Assembly (NCBI GenBank): GCA_965214975.1 | Contig: OZ244055.1 | Coordinates: 2,914,001-2,978,000 of the forward strand | Origin: JAJEBT01 sp965214975 | GTDB lineage: Bacteria; Pseudomonadota; Alphaproteobacteria; MPNO01; UBA830 | Direction of reading: 5' to 3' | DNA: 64,000 nt | Shown: positions 27,901-36,713 of the stretch, piece by piece | How positions within the stretch are numbered: position 1 is the stretch's first letter | How the letters are laid out: each line of letters begins with the position of its first letter | Notes under the pieces: generated by a model | Told to the model about the DNA's origin: nothing | What the model saw: only the letters and a program-made list of their open reading frames with translations | Databases searched by the model: none | Position numbers and translations under genes: made by a program

Positions 27901-29814
27901 ATGGCAAAGGCTATCGGCATCGATCTGGGCACCACCAATTCCTGCGTCGCCGTCATGGACGGCTCCGACGCCAGGGTCATCGAGAACGCCGAAGGCGCCC
28001 GGACCACTCCCTCGATGGTGGCCTTCGCCGACGAGCGGCTCGTCGGCCAGGCGGCCAAGCGGCAGGCGGTCACCAATCCCGCGAACACGCTGTTCGCGAT
28101 CAAGCGCCTCATCGGCCGGCCCTACGACGACCCCGCGACGAGGAAGGACCAGGATCTGGTGCCCTACAGCATCGTCAAGGCCGACAACGGCGACGCCTGG
28201 GTCGAGGCCGGAGGGAAGAGGCACTCGCCCAGCCAGATCTCCGCGTTCGTCCTCCAGAAGATGAAGGAGACCGCCGAGGCGTTCCTCGGCGAGGACGTGA
28301 CGGAAGCCGTGGTGACCGTTCCGGCGTACTTCAACGACTCCCAGCGCCAGGCGACGAAGGACGCCGGGCGGATCGCCGGGCTCGACGTGCTCCGCATCAT
28401 CAACGAGCCGACGGCCGCGGCCCTCGCCTACGGGCTGGAGAAGAAGGAGAGCGGCACCATCGCCGTGTACGATCTCGGCGGCGGGACGTTCGACGTGTCC
28501 ATCCTCGAGATCGGCGACGGCGTGTTCGAGGTCAAGTCGACCAACGGCGACACGTTCCTGGGCGGCGAGGACTTCGACGCGCGGATCATCGCCTACCTCG
28601 CAGACGAGTTCAGGAAGGAGAACGGCATCGACCTCCGCGAGGACCAGCTCGCGCTGCAGCGCCTCAAGGAGGCCGCGGAGAAGGCGAAGATCGAGCTGTC
28701 GTCCTCGGGCCAGACCGAGGCCAACCTGCCGTTCATCACGGCCGACCAGAGCGGCCCCAAGCATCTGAACATCAAGCTGACGCGGGCCAAGCTCGAGGCG
28801 CTCGTCGACGATCTTGTCCAGCGCACGGTCGGGCCGTGCAAGGAGGCCCTCAAGGACGCCTCGCTGTCGGCCGGCGAGATCGACGAGGTCATCCTCGTCG
28901 GCGGCATGACGCGCATGCCCAAGGTCATCGAGACGGTGAAGAACTTCTTCGGACGCGAACCCCATCGCGGCGTCAATCCCGACGAGGTGGTCGCCATCGG
29001 GGCCGCCATCCAGGCCGGCGTGCTCAAGGGGGACGTCAAGGACGTGCTTCTTCTGGACGTCACGCCGCTCTCGCTCGGCATCGAGACCCTCGGCGGCGTG
29101 TTCACCCGCCTGATCGACCGCAACACGACGATCCCGACCAAGAAGAGCCAGGTGTTCTCGACCGCGGAGGACAACCAGAGCGCGGTGACCATCCGGGTGT
29201 TCCAGGGCGAGCGCGAGATGGCGGCGGACAACAAGCTGCTCGGCCAGTTCGATCTCGTCGGCATCCCGCCGGCGGCGCGCGGCGCGCCGCAGATCGAGGT
29301 GGCGTTCGACATCGACGCGAACGGCATCGTCAACGTCTCCGCGAAGGACAAGGCGACCAACAAGGAGCAGAACATCCGCATCCAGGCCTCGGGCGGCCTT
29401 TCGGAAGCGGACATCGAGCGGATGGTCTCCGACGCCGAGCAGCACGCCGCCGACGACCAGAAGCGCCGCCGGCTGGTGGACGCCCGGAACGGGGCGGACA
29501 GCCTGATCTACACCACGGAGAAGACGATGTCCGAGCACGGCGACGCGCTTTCCGCCGAGAACAGGGCGGAGATCGAGAAGGCCGTCGCGGATCTGAAGTC
29601 GGCCATGGAGGGCGACGACCCCGAGGCGATCGAGGCCCGCACCTCCGCGCTGGGCGCCGCGGCCCAGAAGCTCGGGGAGGCCGTGTACAGCAAGCAGCAG
29701 GCGGAAGCGGCCGGCGCGTCCGAAGCGCCGTCCGAGACCGGAGGCGGGAACGATTCGTCGGTCATCGACGCCGACTTCGAGGACGTCGATTCGCCGGGGG
29801 ACGACAAGGCCTGA
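27901..29814 (+). CDS. dnaK: Chaperone protein DnaK (Hsp70)
   Basis: 637-residue ATP-dependent Hsp70 chaperone. Signatures: AIGIDLGTTNSCVAVMDG (residues 4-21), IAVYDLGGGTFDVSILEI, VILVGGMTRMPKV, and LLDVTPLSLGIETLGG at the linker-substrate domain border. It ends with the disordered tail DADFEDVDSPGDDKA, matching the EEVD-like acidic C-terminus of bacterial DnaK. GGAG lies at 27893-27898. The start at 27901 is unambiguous although the frame is open upstream. dnaJ follows after 50 bp. Confidence 0.97.
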   Translation: MAKAIGIDLGTTNSCVAVMDGSDARVIENAEGARTTPSMVAFADERLVGQAAKRQAVTNPANTLFAIKRLIGRPYDDPATRKDQDLVPYSIVKADNGDAWVEAGGKRHSPSQISAFVLQKMKETAEAFLGEDVTEAVVTVPAYFNDSQRQATKDAGRIAGLDVLRIINEPTAAALAYGLEKKESGTIAVYDLGGGTFDVSILEIGDGVFEVKSTNGDTFLGGEDFDARIIAYLADEFRKENGIDLREDQLALQRLKEAAEKAKIELSSSGQTEANLPFITADQSGPKHLNIKLTRAKLEALVDDLVQRTVGPCKEALKDASLSAGEIDEVILVGGMTRMPKVIETVKNFFGREPHRGVNPDEVVAIGAAIQAGVLKGDVKDVLLLDVTPLSLGIETLGGVFTRLIDRNTTIPTKKSQVFSTAEDNQSAVTIRVFQGEREMAADNKLLGQFDLVGIPPAARGAPQIEVAFDIDANGIVNVSAKDKATNKEQNIRIQASGGLSEADIERMVSDAEQHAADDQKRRRLVDARNGADSLIYTTEKTMSEHGDALSAENRAEIEKAVADLKSAMEGDDPEAIEARTSALGAAAQKLGEAVYSKQQAEAAGASEAPSETGGGNDSSVIDADFEDVDSPGDDKA

Positions 29815-29864
29815 TTCCGGGCCGGCGGACGTCCCCGCGAAGAGACCGCCGGGGGCGGTGAACG

Positions 29865-31004
29865 ATGGCCAAACAGGATTACTACGAAGTCCTGGGCGTC
29901 AACCGCGACGCCGACGAATCCTCCCTCAAGTCGGCGTACCGCAAGCTCGCGATGCGCTACCACCCGGACCGCAATCCGGACGACGCCGAGGCCGAGGCCC
30001 GGTTCAAGGACGTCAACGAGGCCTACGACGTCCTCAGGGATCCGGAGAAGCGCGCGGCCTACGACGAGTTCGGCCACGCGGCCTTCGACGGCGGCGGAGC
30101 CGCCCGCGGCCAGGGCTTCGATTTCGGTTCGGGATTCGCGGACGTCTTCGACGAGATGTTCGGGGACTTCATGGGCGGCCGCCGAGGCGGCCGGCAGCGC
30201 GCCGCGCGCGGCACCGACCTGCGCTACAACATGGAGATCACCCTCGAGCAGGCCTTTCGGGGTCGGGAGACCCAGATCCGCGTGCCCCGCGCGACGGCCT
30301 GCGCCGCCTGCGGCGGCTCCGGCGCCGAGCCGGGATCCAGCCCGCAGACCTGCGACGCCTGCCAGGGGCACGGCAAGGTCAGGGCGCAGCAGGGCTTCTT
30401 CACTCTCGAGCGCACCTGCCCCCAGTGCCAGGGCGAGGGCCGGATCGTCCGCGATCCGTGCCGCAAGTGCGGCGGCGGCGGCCGCCAGCGCGAGGAGAAG
30501 ACCCTCAAGGTCGCCGTCCCCGCGGGCGTCGAGGACGGAACCCGGATCCGCCTCGCCGGCGAAGGGGAGGCCGCTCCGCGCGGAGGGGGCGTCGGCGATC
30601 TCTACATTTTCGTCACGGTGGCCCCGCACCACCTGTTCGAGCGCGACGGCGCGGATCTGCACATGGGGGTTCCCGTCCCGATGACGACGGCGGCGCTCGG
30701 CGGCACGGTGGAAGTGCCCGCGATCGACGGGAAGCGGGTCAAGGTCTCGGTTCCGAAGGGCGTCCAGTCGGGGCACCAGTTCCGCCTGCGCGGCAAGGGC
30801 ATGTCGGTCCTGCGCAGCGATTCCCGCGGCGACATGTACATCAGGCTCGACGTCGAGACGCCGGTCAACCTGTCCAGCCGGCAGGAGAGCCTGCTGCGGG
30901 AATTCGCCGGCGAGAAGCCGGCGCGCGGGCACAAGACCGTCAACCCGCAGTCGGAGGGGTTCCTTTCGCGCGTCAGGGACCTGTGGGAGGATCTCACCGG
31001 CTGA
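29865..31004 (+). CDS. dnaJ: Chaperone protein DnaJ
   Basis: 379-residue Hsp40 that delivers substrates to DnaK and stimulates its ATPase. J-domain with YHPDRNPDD (HPD at about 33-35), then a G/F-rich linker (GGGAARGQGFDFGSGF). The zinc-binding domain has all four CxxCxGxG repeats: CAACGGSG, CDACQGHG, CPQCQGEG and CRKCGGGG. Two C-terminal beta domains follow. Same operon as dnaK. Confidence 0.97.
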   Translation: MAKQDYYEVLGVNRDADESSLKSAYRKLAMRYHPDRNPDDAEAEARFKDVNEAYDVLRDPEKRAAYDEFGHAAFDGGGAARGQGFDFGSGFADVFDEMFGDFMGGRRGGRQRAARGTDLRYNMEITLEQAFRGRETQIRVPRATACAACGGSGAEPGSSPQTCDACQGHGKVRAQQGFFTLERTCPQCQGEGRIVRDPCRKCGGGGRQREEKTLKVAVPAGVEDGTRIRLAGEGEAAPRGGGVGDLYIFVTVAPHHLFERDGADLHMGVPVPMTTAALGGTVEVPAIDGKRVKVSVPKGVQSGHQFRLRGKGMSVLRSDSRGDMYIRLDVETPVNLSSRQESLLREFAGEKPARGHKTVNPQSEGFLSRVRDLWEDLTG

Positions 31005-31061
31005 CCGGGTCCGCGGTTCCCCGGGGCCGCTTCCGCGGGCGCGTCGCCCGCGCGTCCTTCC

Positions 31062-31090
31062 TTGTCTCCGGCATCGAGGAATGCTATGGG
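31062..31090 (+). promoter_or_regulatory. Candidate promoter of the aapJQMP operon
   Basis: TTGTCT (31062-31067), 17-bp spacer, TATGGG (31085-31090), about 105 bp upstream of aapJ. The -10 is weak, so confidence is modest. Confidence 0.35.
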
Positions 31091-31197
31091 AACCGCGCCC
31101 GCCCGGGGTGCCGGATGCCGGCGCGAGGAGACCGTCGCCGACCGGGGCGGCTCCGTCCCGGAGTCCGCGGGCGACCGATCCGTCTCGAGGAGGAAAC

Positions 31198-32214
31198 ATG
31201 AGGAAACAGGCCATCTGGGCCGCTGCGGGGGCGCTGGCCCTGGCTGCATCCGCCCAAGCCGCGACGCTGGACGACATCCGCGCTCGCGGGCATCTGCAAT
31301 GCGGCATCAACACCGGCCTGCCCGGCTTCGCCGCGCCCGACGACAAGGGAGTCTGGCGGGGCTTCGACGTCGATCTGTGCCGCGCGGTCGCGGCCGCCGT
31401 CTTCGGCGACGCCGGCAAGGTCAAGTACACGAATCTCACCGGCAAGACCCGCTTCACGGCCCTGCGCTCGGGCGAGGTCGACATGCTGTCGCGCAACACC
31501 ACCTGGACCTTCAGCCGGGACGTCGACCTGCAACTGACCTTCGTCGGCGTCAACTACTACGACGGCCAGGGCTTCATGGTGAAGAGGAGCCTCGGGGTGA
31601 AGTCCGCCAAGGAGCTCGACGGCGCCTCGGTCTGCATCCAGACCGGCACGACCACCGAACTGAATCTCGCCGACTACTTCCGGCTCAACCGGATGCGCTA
31701 CGAGCCGGTGCCGATCGAGACCAACAGCGAGGCGCGCAGCAACTACCAGAGCGACCGCTGCGACGTCTACACCACCGACGCGTCCGGCCTGGCCGCGACG
31801 CGGGCCTCGTTCGACAACCCCGACGACCATGTCGTCCTGCCCGAGATCATCTCCAAGGAGCCCCTCGGGCCGGCCGTCCGCCAGGGCGACGACCAGTGGG
31901 CCGACGTCGTCCGCTGGACGCTGAACGCCATGATCACGGCCGAGGAGAACGGCGTCACCTCGCGAAACGCGAGGCAGAAGGCCCGGGGCACCGACAATCC
32001 GGAGGTCAACCGGCTGCTTGGCAAGGAGAACCTGCAGGGCCGCGAGGCGCTCGGACTGGCGCCGGACTGGGCCGTCAGCGTGATCTCGCAGGTCGGCAAC
32101 TACGGCGAGGTGTTCGCGGCCAATCTCGGCCCCCGCACCCCGCTCGGCATCGCCCGCGGCGTGAACGCGCTGTGGACCGAGGGGGGACTGGTCTACTCGC
32201 CGCCGTTCCGTTGA
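31198..32214 (+). CDS. aapJ: General L-amino acid ABC transporter, periplasmic binding protein
   Basis: 338-residue binding protein of the AapJQMP importer, which takes up a broad range of L-amino acids in rhizobia and relatives. Signal peptide MRKQAIWAAAGALALAASAQA, then TLDDIRARGHLQCGINTGLP and DKGVWRGFDVDLCRAVAAAV as in AapJ/BztA. Later EPLGPAVRQGDDQWADVVRW and the conserved GGLVYSPPFR end. AGGAGGAAAC is an excellent Shine-Dalgarno for the ATG at 31198. Confidence 0.92.
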   Translation: MRKQAIWAAAGALALAASAQAATLDDIRARGHLQCGINTGLPGFAAPDDKGVWRGFDVDLCRAVAAAVFGDAGKVKYTNLTGKTRFTALRSGEVDMLSRNTTWTFSRDVDLQLTFVGVNYYDGQGFMVKRSLGVKSAKELDGASVCIQTGTTTELNLADYFRLNRMRYEPVPIETNSEARSNYQSDRCDVYTTDASGLAATRASFDNPDDHVVLPEIISKEPLGPAVRQGDDQWADVVRWTLNAMITAEENGVTSRNARQKARGTDNPEVNRLLGKENLQGREALGLAPDWAVSVISQVGNYGEVFAANLGPRTPLGIARGVNALWTEGGLVYSPPFR

Positions 32215-32300
32215 AGCTCCCGCCCGGAACCCGCGCACCCGGCCCTTCGGGGCGGGGCGCGCGGGTCGGCGCCCCATGACGGCCGGCTGACGGTGCCTCC

Positions 32301-33464
32301 ATGCGGCTTTCGCGGCTCTGGCGCGACGAGGGCGTCCGCGCGGTCGCCATCCAGATCCTTGTCGTGGCGGCGTTCTTCGCGGCCGTGGCCTGGCTCATCG
32401 GCAACGTCGTCGCCAACTTCGCCGCCCTCGACAAGACCTTCGGCTTCCGGTTCCTGTGGGAACTGCCGGCCAACTACGACATCAACCAGACCCTGATCGA
32501 GTACAGCAGCCGCGACACGCATCTGCGGGCGGCCGCGGTCGGGCTGATCAACACCGGGCTGGTCGCGGTCGTCGGCATCGTCCTCGCCACCGTGCTCGGC
32601 TTCGCCGTCGGCGCCCTGCGGCTCTCGGACAACTGGCTGGTCTCGCGGCTGGCCTACCTCTACGTCGAGTTCACGCGCAACTCCCCGGTTCTGCTGCTGA
32701 TCCTTCTCTGGCACGGGATCATCGTCAACACGCTCCCGCATCCGCGCGAGGCGCTTCGCGTCGGCGAAGCCGCCTTCCTGTCCAACCGGGGCTTCTACGT
32801 CCCGCGGCCGCTTTTCGAGTCCGGCTCCTGGATCGTCGCCGTCGCGCTTCTCGCCGGCGTCCTGGCCGCGCTTCTGGTCGTGCGCCACGCGCGCCGGGTG
32901 CGCAACGCCACGGGTCGCCAGCTGCCCGGCGGACGGATCGCGGCGGCATGCGTCGCCGTGCCCCCCGTTCTCGCGTTCCTCGCCGCCGGAGCCCCGATCT
33001 CGTTCGAGATGCCGGAGCTTCGGGGCTTCAACTACGCCGGCGGCCTCTACCTGATTCCCGAATTCGTCGCGCTGGCCTGGGCGCTGGCCTTCTACACCTC
33101 CGGCTTCATCGCCGAGAACGTGCGCGCCGGCATCCTCGCGGTGAGCCGCGGCCAGACCGAGGCCGCGCAGTCGCTCGGCCTGCGGCCCGGCCGGGTGCTC
33201 TCGCTGGTCGTTCTCCCGCAGGCGCTCCGCGTGATCGTTCCGCCGCTGACCTCGTCCTATCTCGACCTCGCCAAGAACTCGTCGCTTGCCATCGCCATCG
33301 GCTACATGGATCTCGTGGCGACCCTCGGCGGCATCACGCTCAACCAGACCGGCCGCGAGATGGAGGCCATGATCCTGGTGATGCTGATCTACCTCGCGCT
33401 CTCGCTCGCCATCTCGGTCTTCATGAACTGGTACAACCGGCACGTCCGCCTGGTGGAGCGGTGA
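32301..33464 (+). CDS. aapQ: General L-amino acid ABC transporter, permease AapQ
   Basis: 387-residue inner-membrane permease. The extended periplasmic loop after helix 1 and the insertion around residues 130-220 are typical of AapQ/BztB and make it longer than other polar amino acid permeases. FTRNSPVLLLILLWH and the EAA loop TEAAQSLGLRPGRVLSLVVL identify the HisM/GlnP class. Stop overlaps the aapM start (GTGA). Confidence 0.92.
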   Translation: MRLSRLWRDEGVRAVAIQILVVAAFFAAVAWLIGNVVANFAALDKTFGFRFLWELPANYDINQTLIEYSSRDTHLRAAAVGLINTGLVAVVGIVLATVLGFAVGALRLSDNWLVSRLAYLYVEFTRNSPVLLLILLWHGIIVNTLPHPREALRVGEAAFLSNRGFYVPRPLFESGSWIVAVALLAGVLAALLVVRHARRVRNATGRQLPGGRIAAACVAVPPVLAFLAAGAPISFEMPELRGFNYAGGLYLIPEFVALAWALAFYTSGFIAENVRAGILAVSRGQTEAAQSLGLRPGRVLSLVVLPQALRVIVPPLTSSYLDLAKNSSLAIAIGYMDLVATLGGITLNQTGREMEAMILVMLIYLALSLAISVFMNWYNRHVRLVER

Positions 33465-34558
33465 CCGTGCAGCACGTGCCGCTTCCCGACCTGCCCCCGC
33501 CTTCGGGCTCCACCGGCGTCGTCGGCTGGCTCAGGGCCAACCTGTTCTCGTCCGTGTTCAACGGCGCGCTGACGCTGGTCGCGCTGTGGCTGACCTACGA
33601 GTTCGTGGCCGCCGCCATCGACTGGTTCGTCCTCGACGCCGTCGTCGACGCCGGCTCGCGCAGGGAGTGCCGCGAGATCGACCGGGGCGCCTGCTGGGCG
33701 GTGATCGTCTCGCGGCTCGACCAGTTCGTCTACGGGTTCTACCCCGCGGAGGAGCGCTGGCGGCCCAGCCTCGCCTTCGCGCTCCTGTTCCCGGCGCTCG
33801 CGCCGGTGCTGTTCGACCGCATCCCGCAGCGCCGCCGGCTGCTGTGGTTCTCGCTCGCCTATCCGGCGCTCGCCGCGTGGCTCGTCTACGGCGGCCTCGG
33901 GCTGCCGGTGGTGGAGACCGCCGCCTACGGAGGCTTTCTGCTGACGCTGATCCTCGGCGTGACCGGCATCGTGGCGTCGCTGCCGCTCGGGATCCTGCTC
34001 GCGCTCGGACGCCAGTCCCGGATCCTCGCGATCCGCGTCATCTGCACCGTGTTCATCGAGGTCTTCCGCGGCGTCCCGCTGATCACGCTCCTGTTCGTGG
34101 CCTCGACCATGCTCAACTACTTCCTGCCGCCCGGCACCAGCTTCAACCTGCTGGTGCGGGTGCTGATCATGGTCTCGCTGTTCGCGTCCGCCTACATCGC
34201 CGAAGCCGTCCGGGGCGGGATCCAGGCCCTGTCGCGCGGCCAGTACGAGGCCGCCGACGCCCTCGGCCTGTCCTACTGGAAGACGACGTGGCTGATCACG
34301 CTTCCCCAGGCGCTGAAGATCTCGATCCCCGGCATCGTCAACGTGTTCATCGGCCTCTACAAGGACAGCACGCTGGTGGTGATCATCGGCCTTCTCGATC
34401 CGCTCGGCGTGACCCGGGCGGTGCTCGCGGACGCCAAGTGGTACGGCCTGTCGAACGAGACCTACCTGTTCATCGCGCTGTTCTTCTTTCTCAGCTGCTT
34501 CGCCATGTCGCGCTACTCGCTGTGGCTCGAGAAGCGCCTGGCCGCCGGAGACCGGTAA
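33461..34558 (+). CDS. aapM: General L-amino acid ABC transporter, permease AapM
   Basis: 365-residue permease partner of AapQ. The GTG at 33461 overlaps the aapQ stop and is the natural start (VTVQHVPLPDLPPP); the frame is open further upstream only as a shadow. Eight or so hydrophobic segments are visible, with FRGVPLITLLFVASTML and the EAA loop YEAADALGLSYWKTTWLITL. The gap to aapP is 9 bp with GGGGGA as ribosome-binding site. Confidence 0.92.
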   Translation: MTVQHVPLPDLPPPSGSTGVVGWLRANLFSSVFNGALTLVALWLTYEFVAAAIDWFVLDAVVDAGSRRECREIDRGACWAVIVSRLDQFVYGFYPAEERWRPSLAFALLFPALAPVLFDRIPQRRRLLWFSLAYPALAAWLVYGGLGLPVVETAAYGGFLLTLILGVTGIVASLPLGILLALGRQSRILAIRVICTVFIEVFRGVPLITLLFVASTMLNYFLPPGTSFNLLVRVLIMVSLFASAYIAEAVRGGIQALSRGQYEAADALGLSYWKTTWLITLPQALKISIPGIVNVFIGLYKDSTLVVIIGLLDPLGVTRAVLADAKWYGLSNETYLFIALFFFLSCFAMSRYSLWLEKRLAAGDR

Positions 34559-34567
34559 GGGGGGACC

Positions 34568-35350
34568 ATGACCGAAACGCGGCAGGCGCAGGTGGCGTCG
34601 TCGATCGACCGCTCGAAGGCGATGATCGAGATCTCCGGCATGCACAAGTGGTACGACAGCTTCCACGTGCTCAAGGAGATCGACCTCACGGTCATGGCCG
34701 GCGAGCGCATCGTGATCTGCGGACCGTCGGGGTCGGGCAAGTCCACCCTGATCCGCTGCATCAACCGTCTCGAGACCCACCAGCGGGGGCGGATCGTCGT
34801 CGACGGCGTCGAGCTGTCCGGCGATCTCAAGAACATCGAGCGCATCCGCTCCGAGGTCGGGATGGTGTTCCAGCACTTCAACCTGTTCCCGCATCTGACC
34901 GTGCTCGACAACTGCACCCTGGCGCCGATCTGGGTGCGCAGGATGCCGAGGCGAGCGGCCGAGGAAACCGCGCTCAGGTATCTCGAGCGGGTGCGGATTC
35001 CCGAGCAGGCCGACAAGTATCCGGGCCAGCTCTCGGGCGGCCAGCAGCAGCGCGTCGCGATCGCGCGCGCGCTGTGCATGCAGCCGCGCGTCATGCTGTT
35101 CGACGAGCCGACGTCGGCGCTCGACCCGGAAATGATCAAGGAGGTTCTCGACACCATGATCGAGCTCGCGGCCACCGGCATGACGATGCTGGTGGTGACC
35201 CACGAGATGGGGTTCGCCAACCGGGTGGCCGACCGGGTGATCTTCATGGACGAGGGCCAGATCGTCGAGGAGAACACGCCCGGCGAGTTCTTCGGCAATC
35301 CGCGGAACGACCGGACCAGGCTGTTCCTGAGCCAGATCCTGTCCCAGTGA
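34568..35350 (+). CDS. aapP: General L-amino acid ABC transporter, ATPase AapP
   Basis: 260-residue ATPase: MIEISGMHKWYDSFHVLKEI at the start, Walker A GPSGSGKS, VGMVFQHFNLFPHLTVLDN, signature LSGGQQQRVAIARAL, Walker B VMLFDEPTSALDPEM and the switch His in VTHEMGFANRVAD. Last gene of the aap operon; all motifs intact. Confidence 0.95.
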   Translation: MTETRQAQVASSIDRSKAMIEISGMHKWYDSFHVLKEIDLTVMAGERIVICGPSGSGKSTLIRCINRLETHQRGRIVVDGVELSGDLKNIERIRSEVGMVFQHFNLFPHLTVLDNCTLAPIWVRRMPRRAAEETALRYLERVRIPEQADKYPGQLSGGQQQRVAIARALCMQPRVMLFDEPTSALDPEMIKEVLDTMIELAATGMTMLVVTHEMGFANRVADRVIFMDEGQIVEENTPGEFFGNPRNDRTRLFLSQILSQ

Positions 35351-35365
35351 CGGCGCGCCCGGCCG

Positions 35366-35394
35366 TTGCCGGCGGCCCGGACCGCGGCTACGCT
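35366..35394 (+). promoter_or_regulatory. Candidate promoter of the CMD-family gene
   Basis: TTGCCG (35366-35371), 17-bp spacer, TACGCT (35389-35394), with the next gene starting 36 bp past the -10. Moderate match; readthrough from aap is an alternative. Confidence 0.35.
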
Positions 35395-35429
35395 CGGCCG
35401 GTCGCGGACAGCGGCGGGAGGGAAACGCC

Positions 35430-35984
35430 ATGCGAGTCGAACCGGTGCCGCCCGAACGGCAGTCGCCCGGGCAGAAGCGCGTGGCGGCGAGGATCTCCGC
35501 CCAGCGCAAGGCCCCGGTCCGAGGCCCCTTCGCGGTTCTCCTGCGCACGCCGGAAATCGCCGAGCCGTTCGCTGACTTCGTCGACCTGTCGCTTTGCGAG
35601 GAGCGTTCGCGCATCCCGATCCGCCTCAAGGAACTCGCGATTCTCGTCGTCGCCCGCGGGTTCTCGGCGCAGTACGAGTGGTTTGTCCACGCGCCGCGCG
35701 CCGCGCGGCACGGCATCGACGAGCGCGCGATCGAGGACATCCGCCGCCGCCGCACGCCGCGCCATCTCGAGGACGACGAGGAGCTGGTCCACGACCTGAC
35801 GCGGGAGATCCTGGAAACCAGGAAACTCGGCGAGGACGGCTACGCGCGGGGCCTGCGCGCGTTCGGCGAGGAGGGCCTGGTCGAACTCGTGACCCTGATC
35901 GGCTTCTATCACGCGGTGTCCGTCGTCATCACGGCCTTCGACGTCGAGGCGCCGGAGGGCGACCCGGAACCCCTTGGAGGCTGA
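35430..35984 (+). CDS. Carboxymuconolactone decarboxylase-family protein (AhpD-like)
   Basis: 184-residue protein of the CMD/AhpD fold. The core LKELAILVVARGFSAQYEWFVHAPRA (split: LKELAILVVARG, then QYEWFVHAPRAARHGI) is the usual CMD helix pair, with the catalytic-site Glu and His but without the CxxC of AhpD peroxidase partners. The second helix block, FGEEGLVELVTLIGFYHAVS, is also typical. GGGAGGG precedes the ATG. Members with this pattern are mostly uncharacterised; a role in ring-cleavage product metabolism is possible but unproven. Not obviously linked to its neighbours. Confidence 0.85.
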   Translation: MRVEPVPPERQSPGQKRVAARISAQRKAPVRGPFAVLLRTPEIAEPFADFVDLSLCEERSRIPIRLKELAILVVARGFSAQYEWFVHAPRAARHGIDERAIEDIRRRRTPRHLEDDEELVHDLTREILETRKLGEDGYARGLRAFGEEGLVELVTLIGFYHAVSVVITAFDVEAPEGDPEPLGG

Positions 35985-36010
35985 ACTGGGACCCCGCCGG
36001 GGCCGTTTCA

Positions 36011-36142
36011 TGTCCGGCAACCGGTGAACCCGCCTGTCCGGCAGGTCGTTCGGCGGGCGCGTTTCGCCGTTCGCGTTCCGGTCGGGGCTTCGCGAAGCCG
36101 CCGCGCGGCAGGCGGATCCGCGCCGACGACCGGTCGCGACGG
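36011..36142 (+). repeat. Left imperfect inverted repeat of the giant-gene locus
   Basis: Read on the plus strand, this matches the minus strand of 44899-45048. Shared blocks in order include TGTCCGGCA-CCGGTGAACC, GTCCGGCAGG-CGTTCGG, CGCGTTTCGCCGT-CGC, GCGCGGC-GGCGGATCCGC and GTCGCG-CGG, with small gaps between. The two copies are about 8.8 kb apart. In the right copy the repeat lies upstream of the giant gene's promoter, so this left copy probably marks the former upstream region of an inverted paralogue. Confidence 0.75.
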
Positions 36143-36299
36143 TAAGCGGTTCCGGGGGAAAACGGGGGCGAAGAGGCGACCGGTGCCGTATGGGCCCCCG
36201 GGGGCGGCGGGAGGGGCGGATCGCCTTTTCCGCTCGAAAGCGGATGGCGCCCTTGAGCCGGATGGCGTGCTCGGGCGCCGCGCCGGCGCTTTCGTGGCG

Positions 36300-36620
36300 T
36301 ATCGCGGCCGGGGCGAGCGGGCGCGTGCTGCTGTCCCACGAGGACGACGCGCTTGAGGACGCCGGCGCGGGCTTGGCGCTGAGGTCGATCCGGGCGCGCC
36401 CGGACGGGGTCCGTACCTGGCGTTGACGCCCTCGTGGGGCAACGCGGCAAGCGGGGCCCGGGCGCTGCGTCCTCGTCTCCTGTGGCGCGTTCTCGTCCGA
36501 CGGCGACGCGGCCCGGTGCTACCGCGTCGGCCGGCAGCTGGGGCTTGCCGGCGCCGTGTCGGTGGCCCTCGAGGCCGAACGCCGCAAAAGCGGGGGTGAC
36601 GGCAGGGGCGGGATCGCCGC
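36300..36620 (+). pseudogene. Decayed autotransporter beta-barrel fragment (opposite strand)
   Basis: Plus-strand frames join into a barrel C-terminus. GRVLLSHEDDALEDAGAGLA aligns with SALLAHEESGFREWGLGLG of the intact barrel. After a shift, VDPGAPGRGPYLALTPSWGN aligns with WDPGVRGRGLRLRLAPSWGA. After another shift, YRVGRQLGLAGAVSVALEAE and RRKSGGDG resemble the penultimate strand of such barrels. At least two frameshifts and a stop are present, so it is dead. It lies tail-to-tail with the intact gene and downstream of the left inverted repeat. Confidence 0.7.
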
Positions 36621-36713
36621 GGACGCCGTCCCGGAGCGGAGGCCCGGCCGGCGCGGGACGGTCCCGCGGCCGGCGGCGCGGTCCGGGCCCGGGAGCGTTC
36701 CGGGGCGCGGGCC

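Larger units (their letters stand above)
35985..36713. other. Gene-free region holding inverted repeat and barrel remnant
   Basis: This gap of about 730 bp before the giant gene's stop codon contains no intact gene. It holds the left inverted repeat (36011-36142) and the frameshifted beta-barrel fragment (about 36300-36620), both listed separately. I see no terminator with a U-run for the giant gene. Confidence 0.6.
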
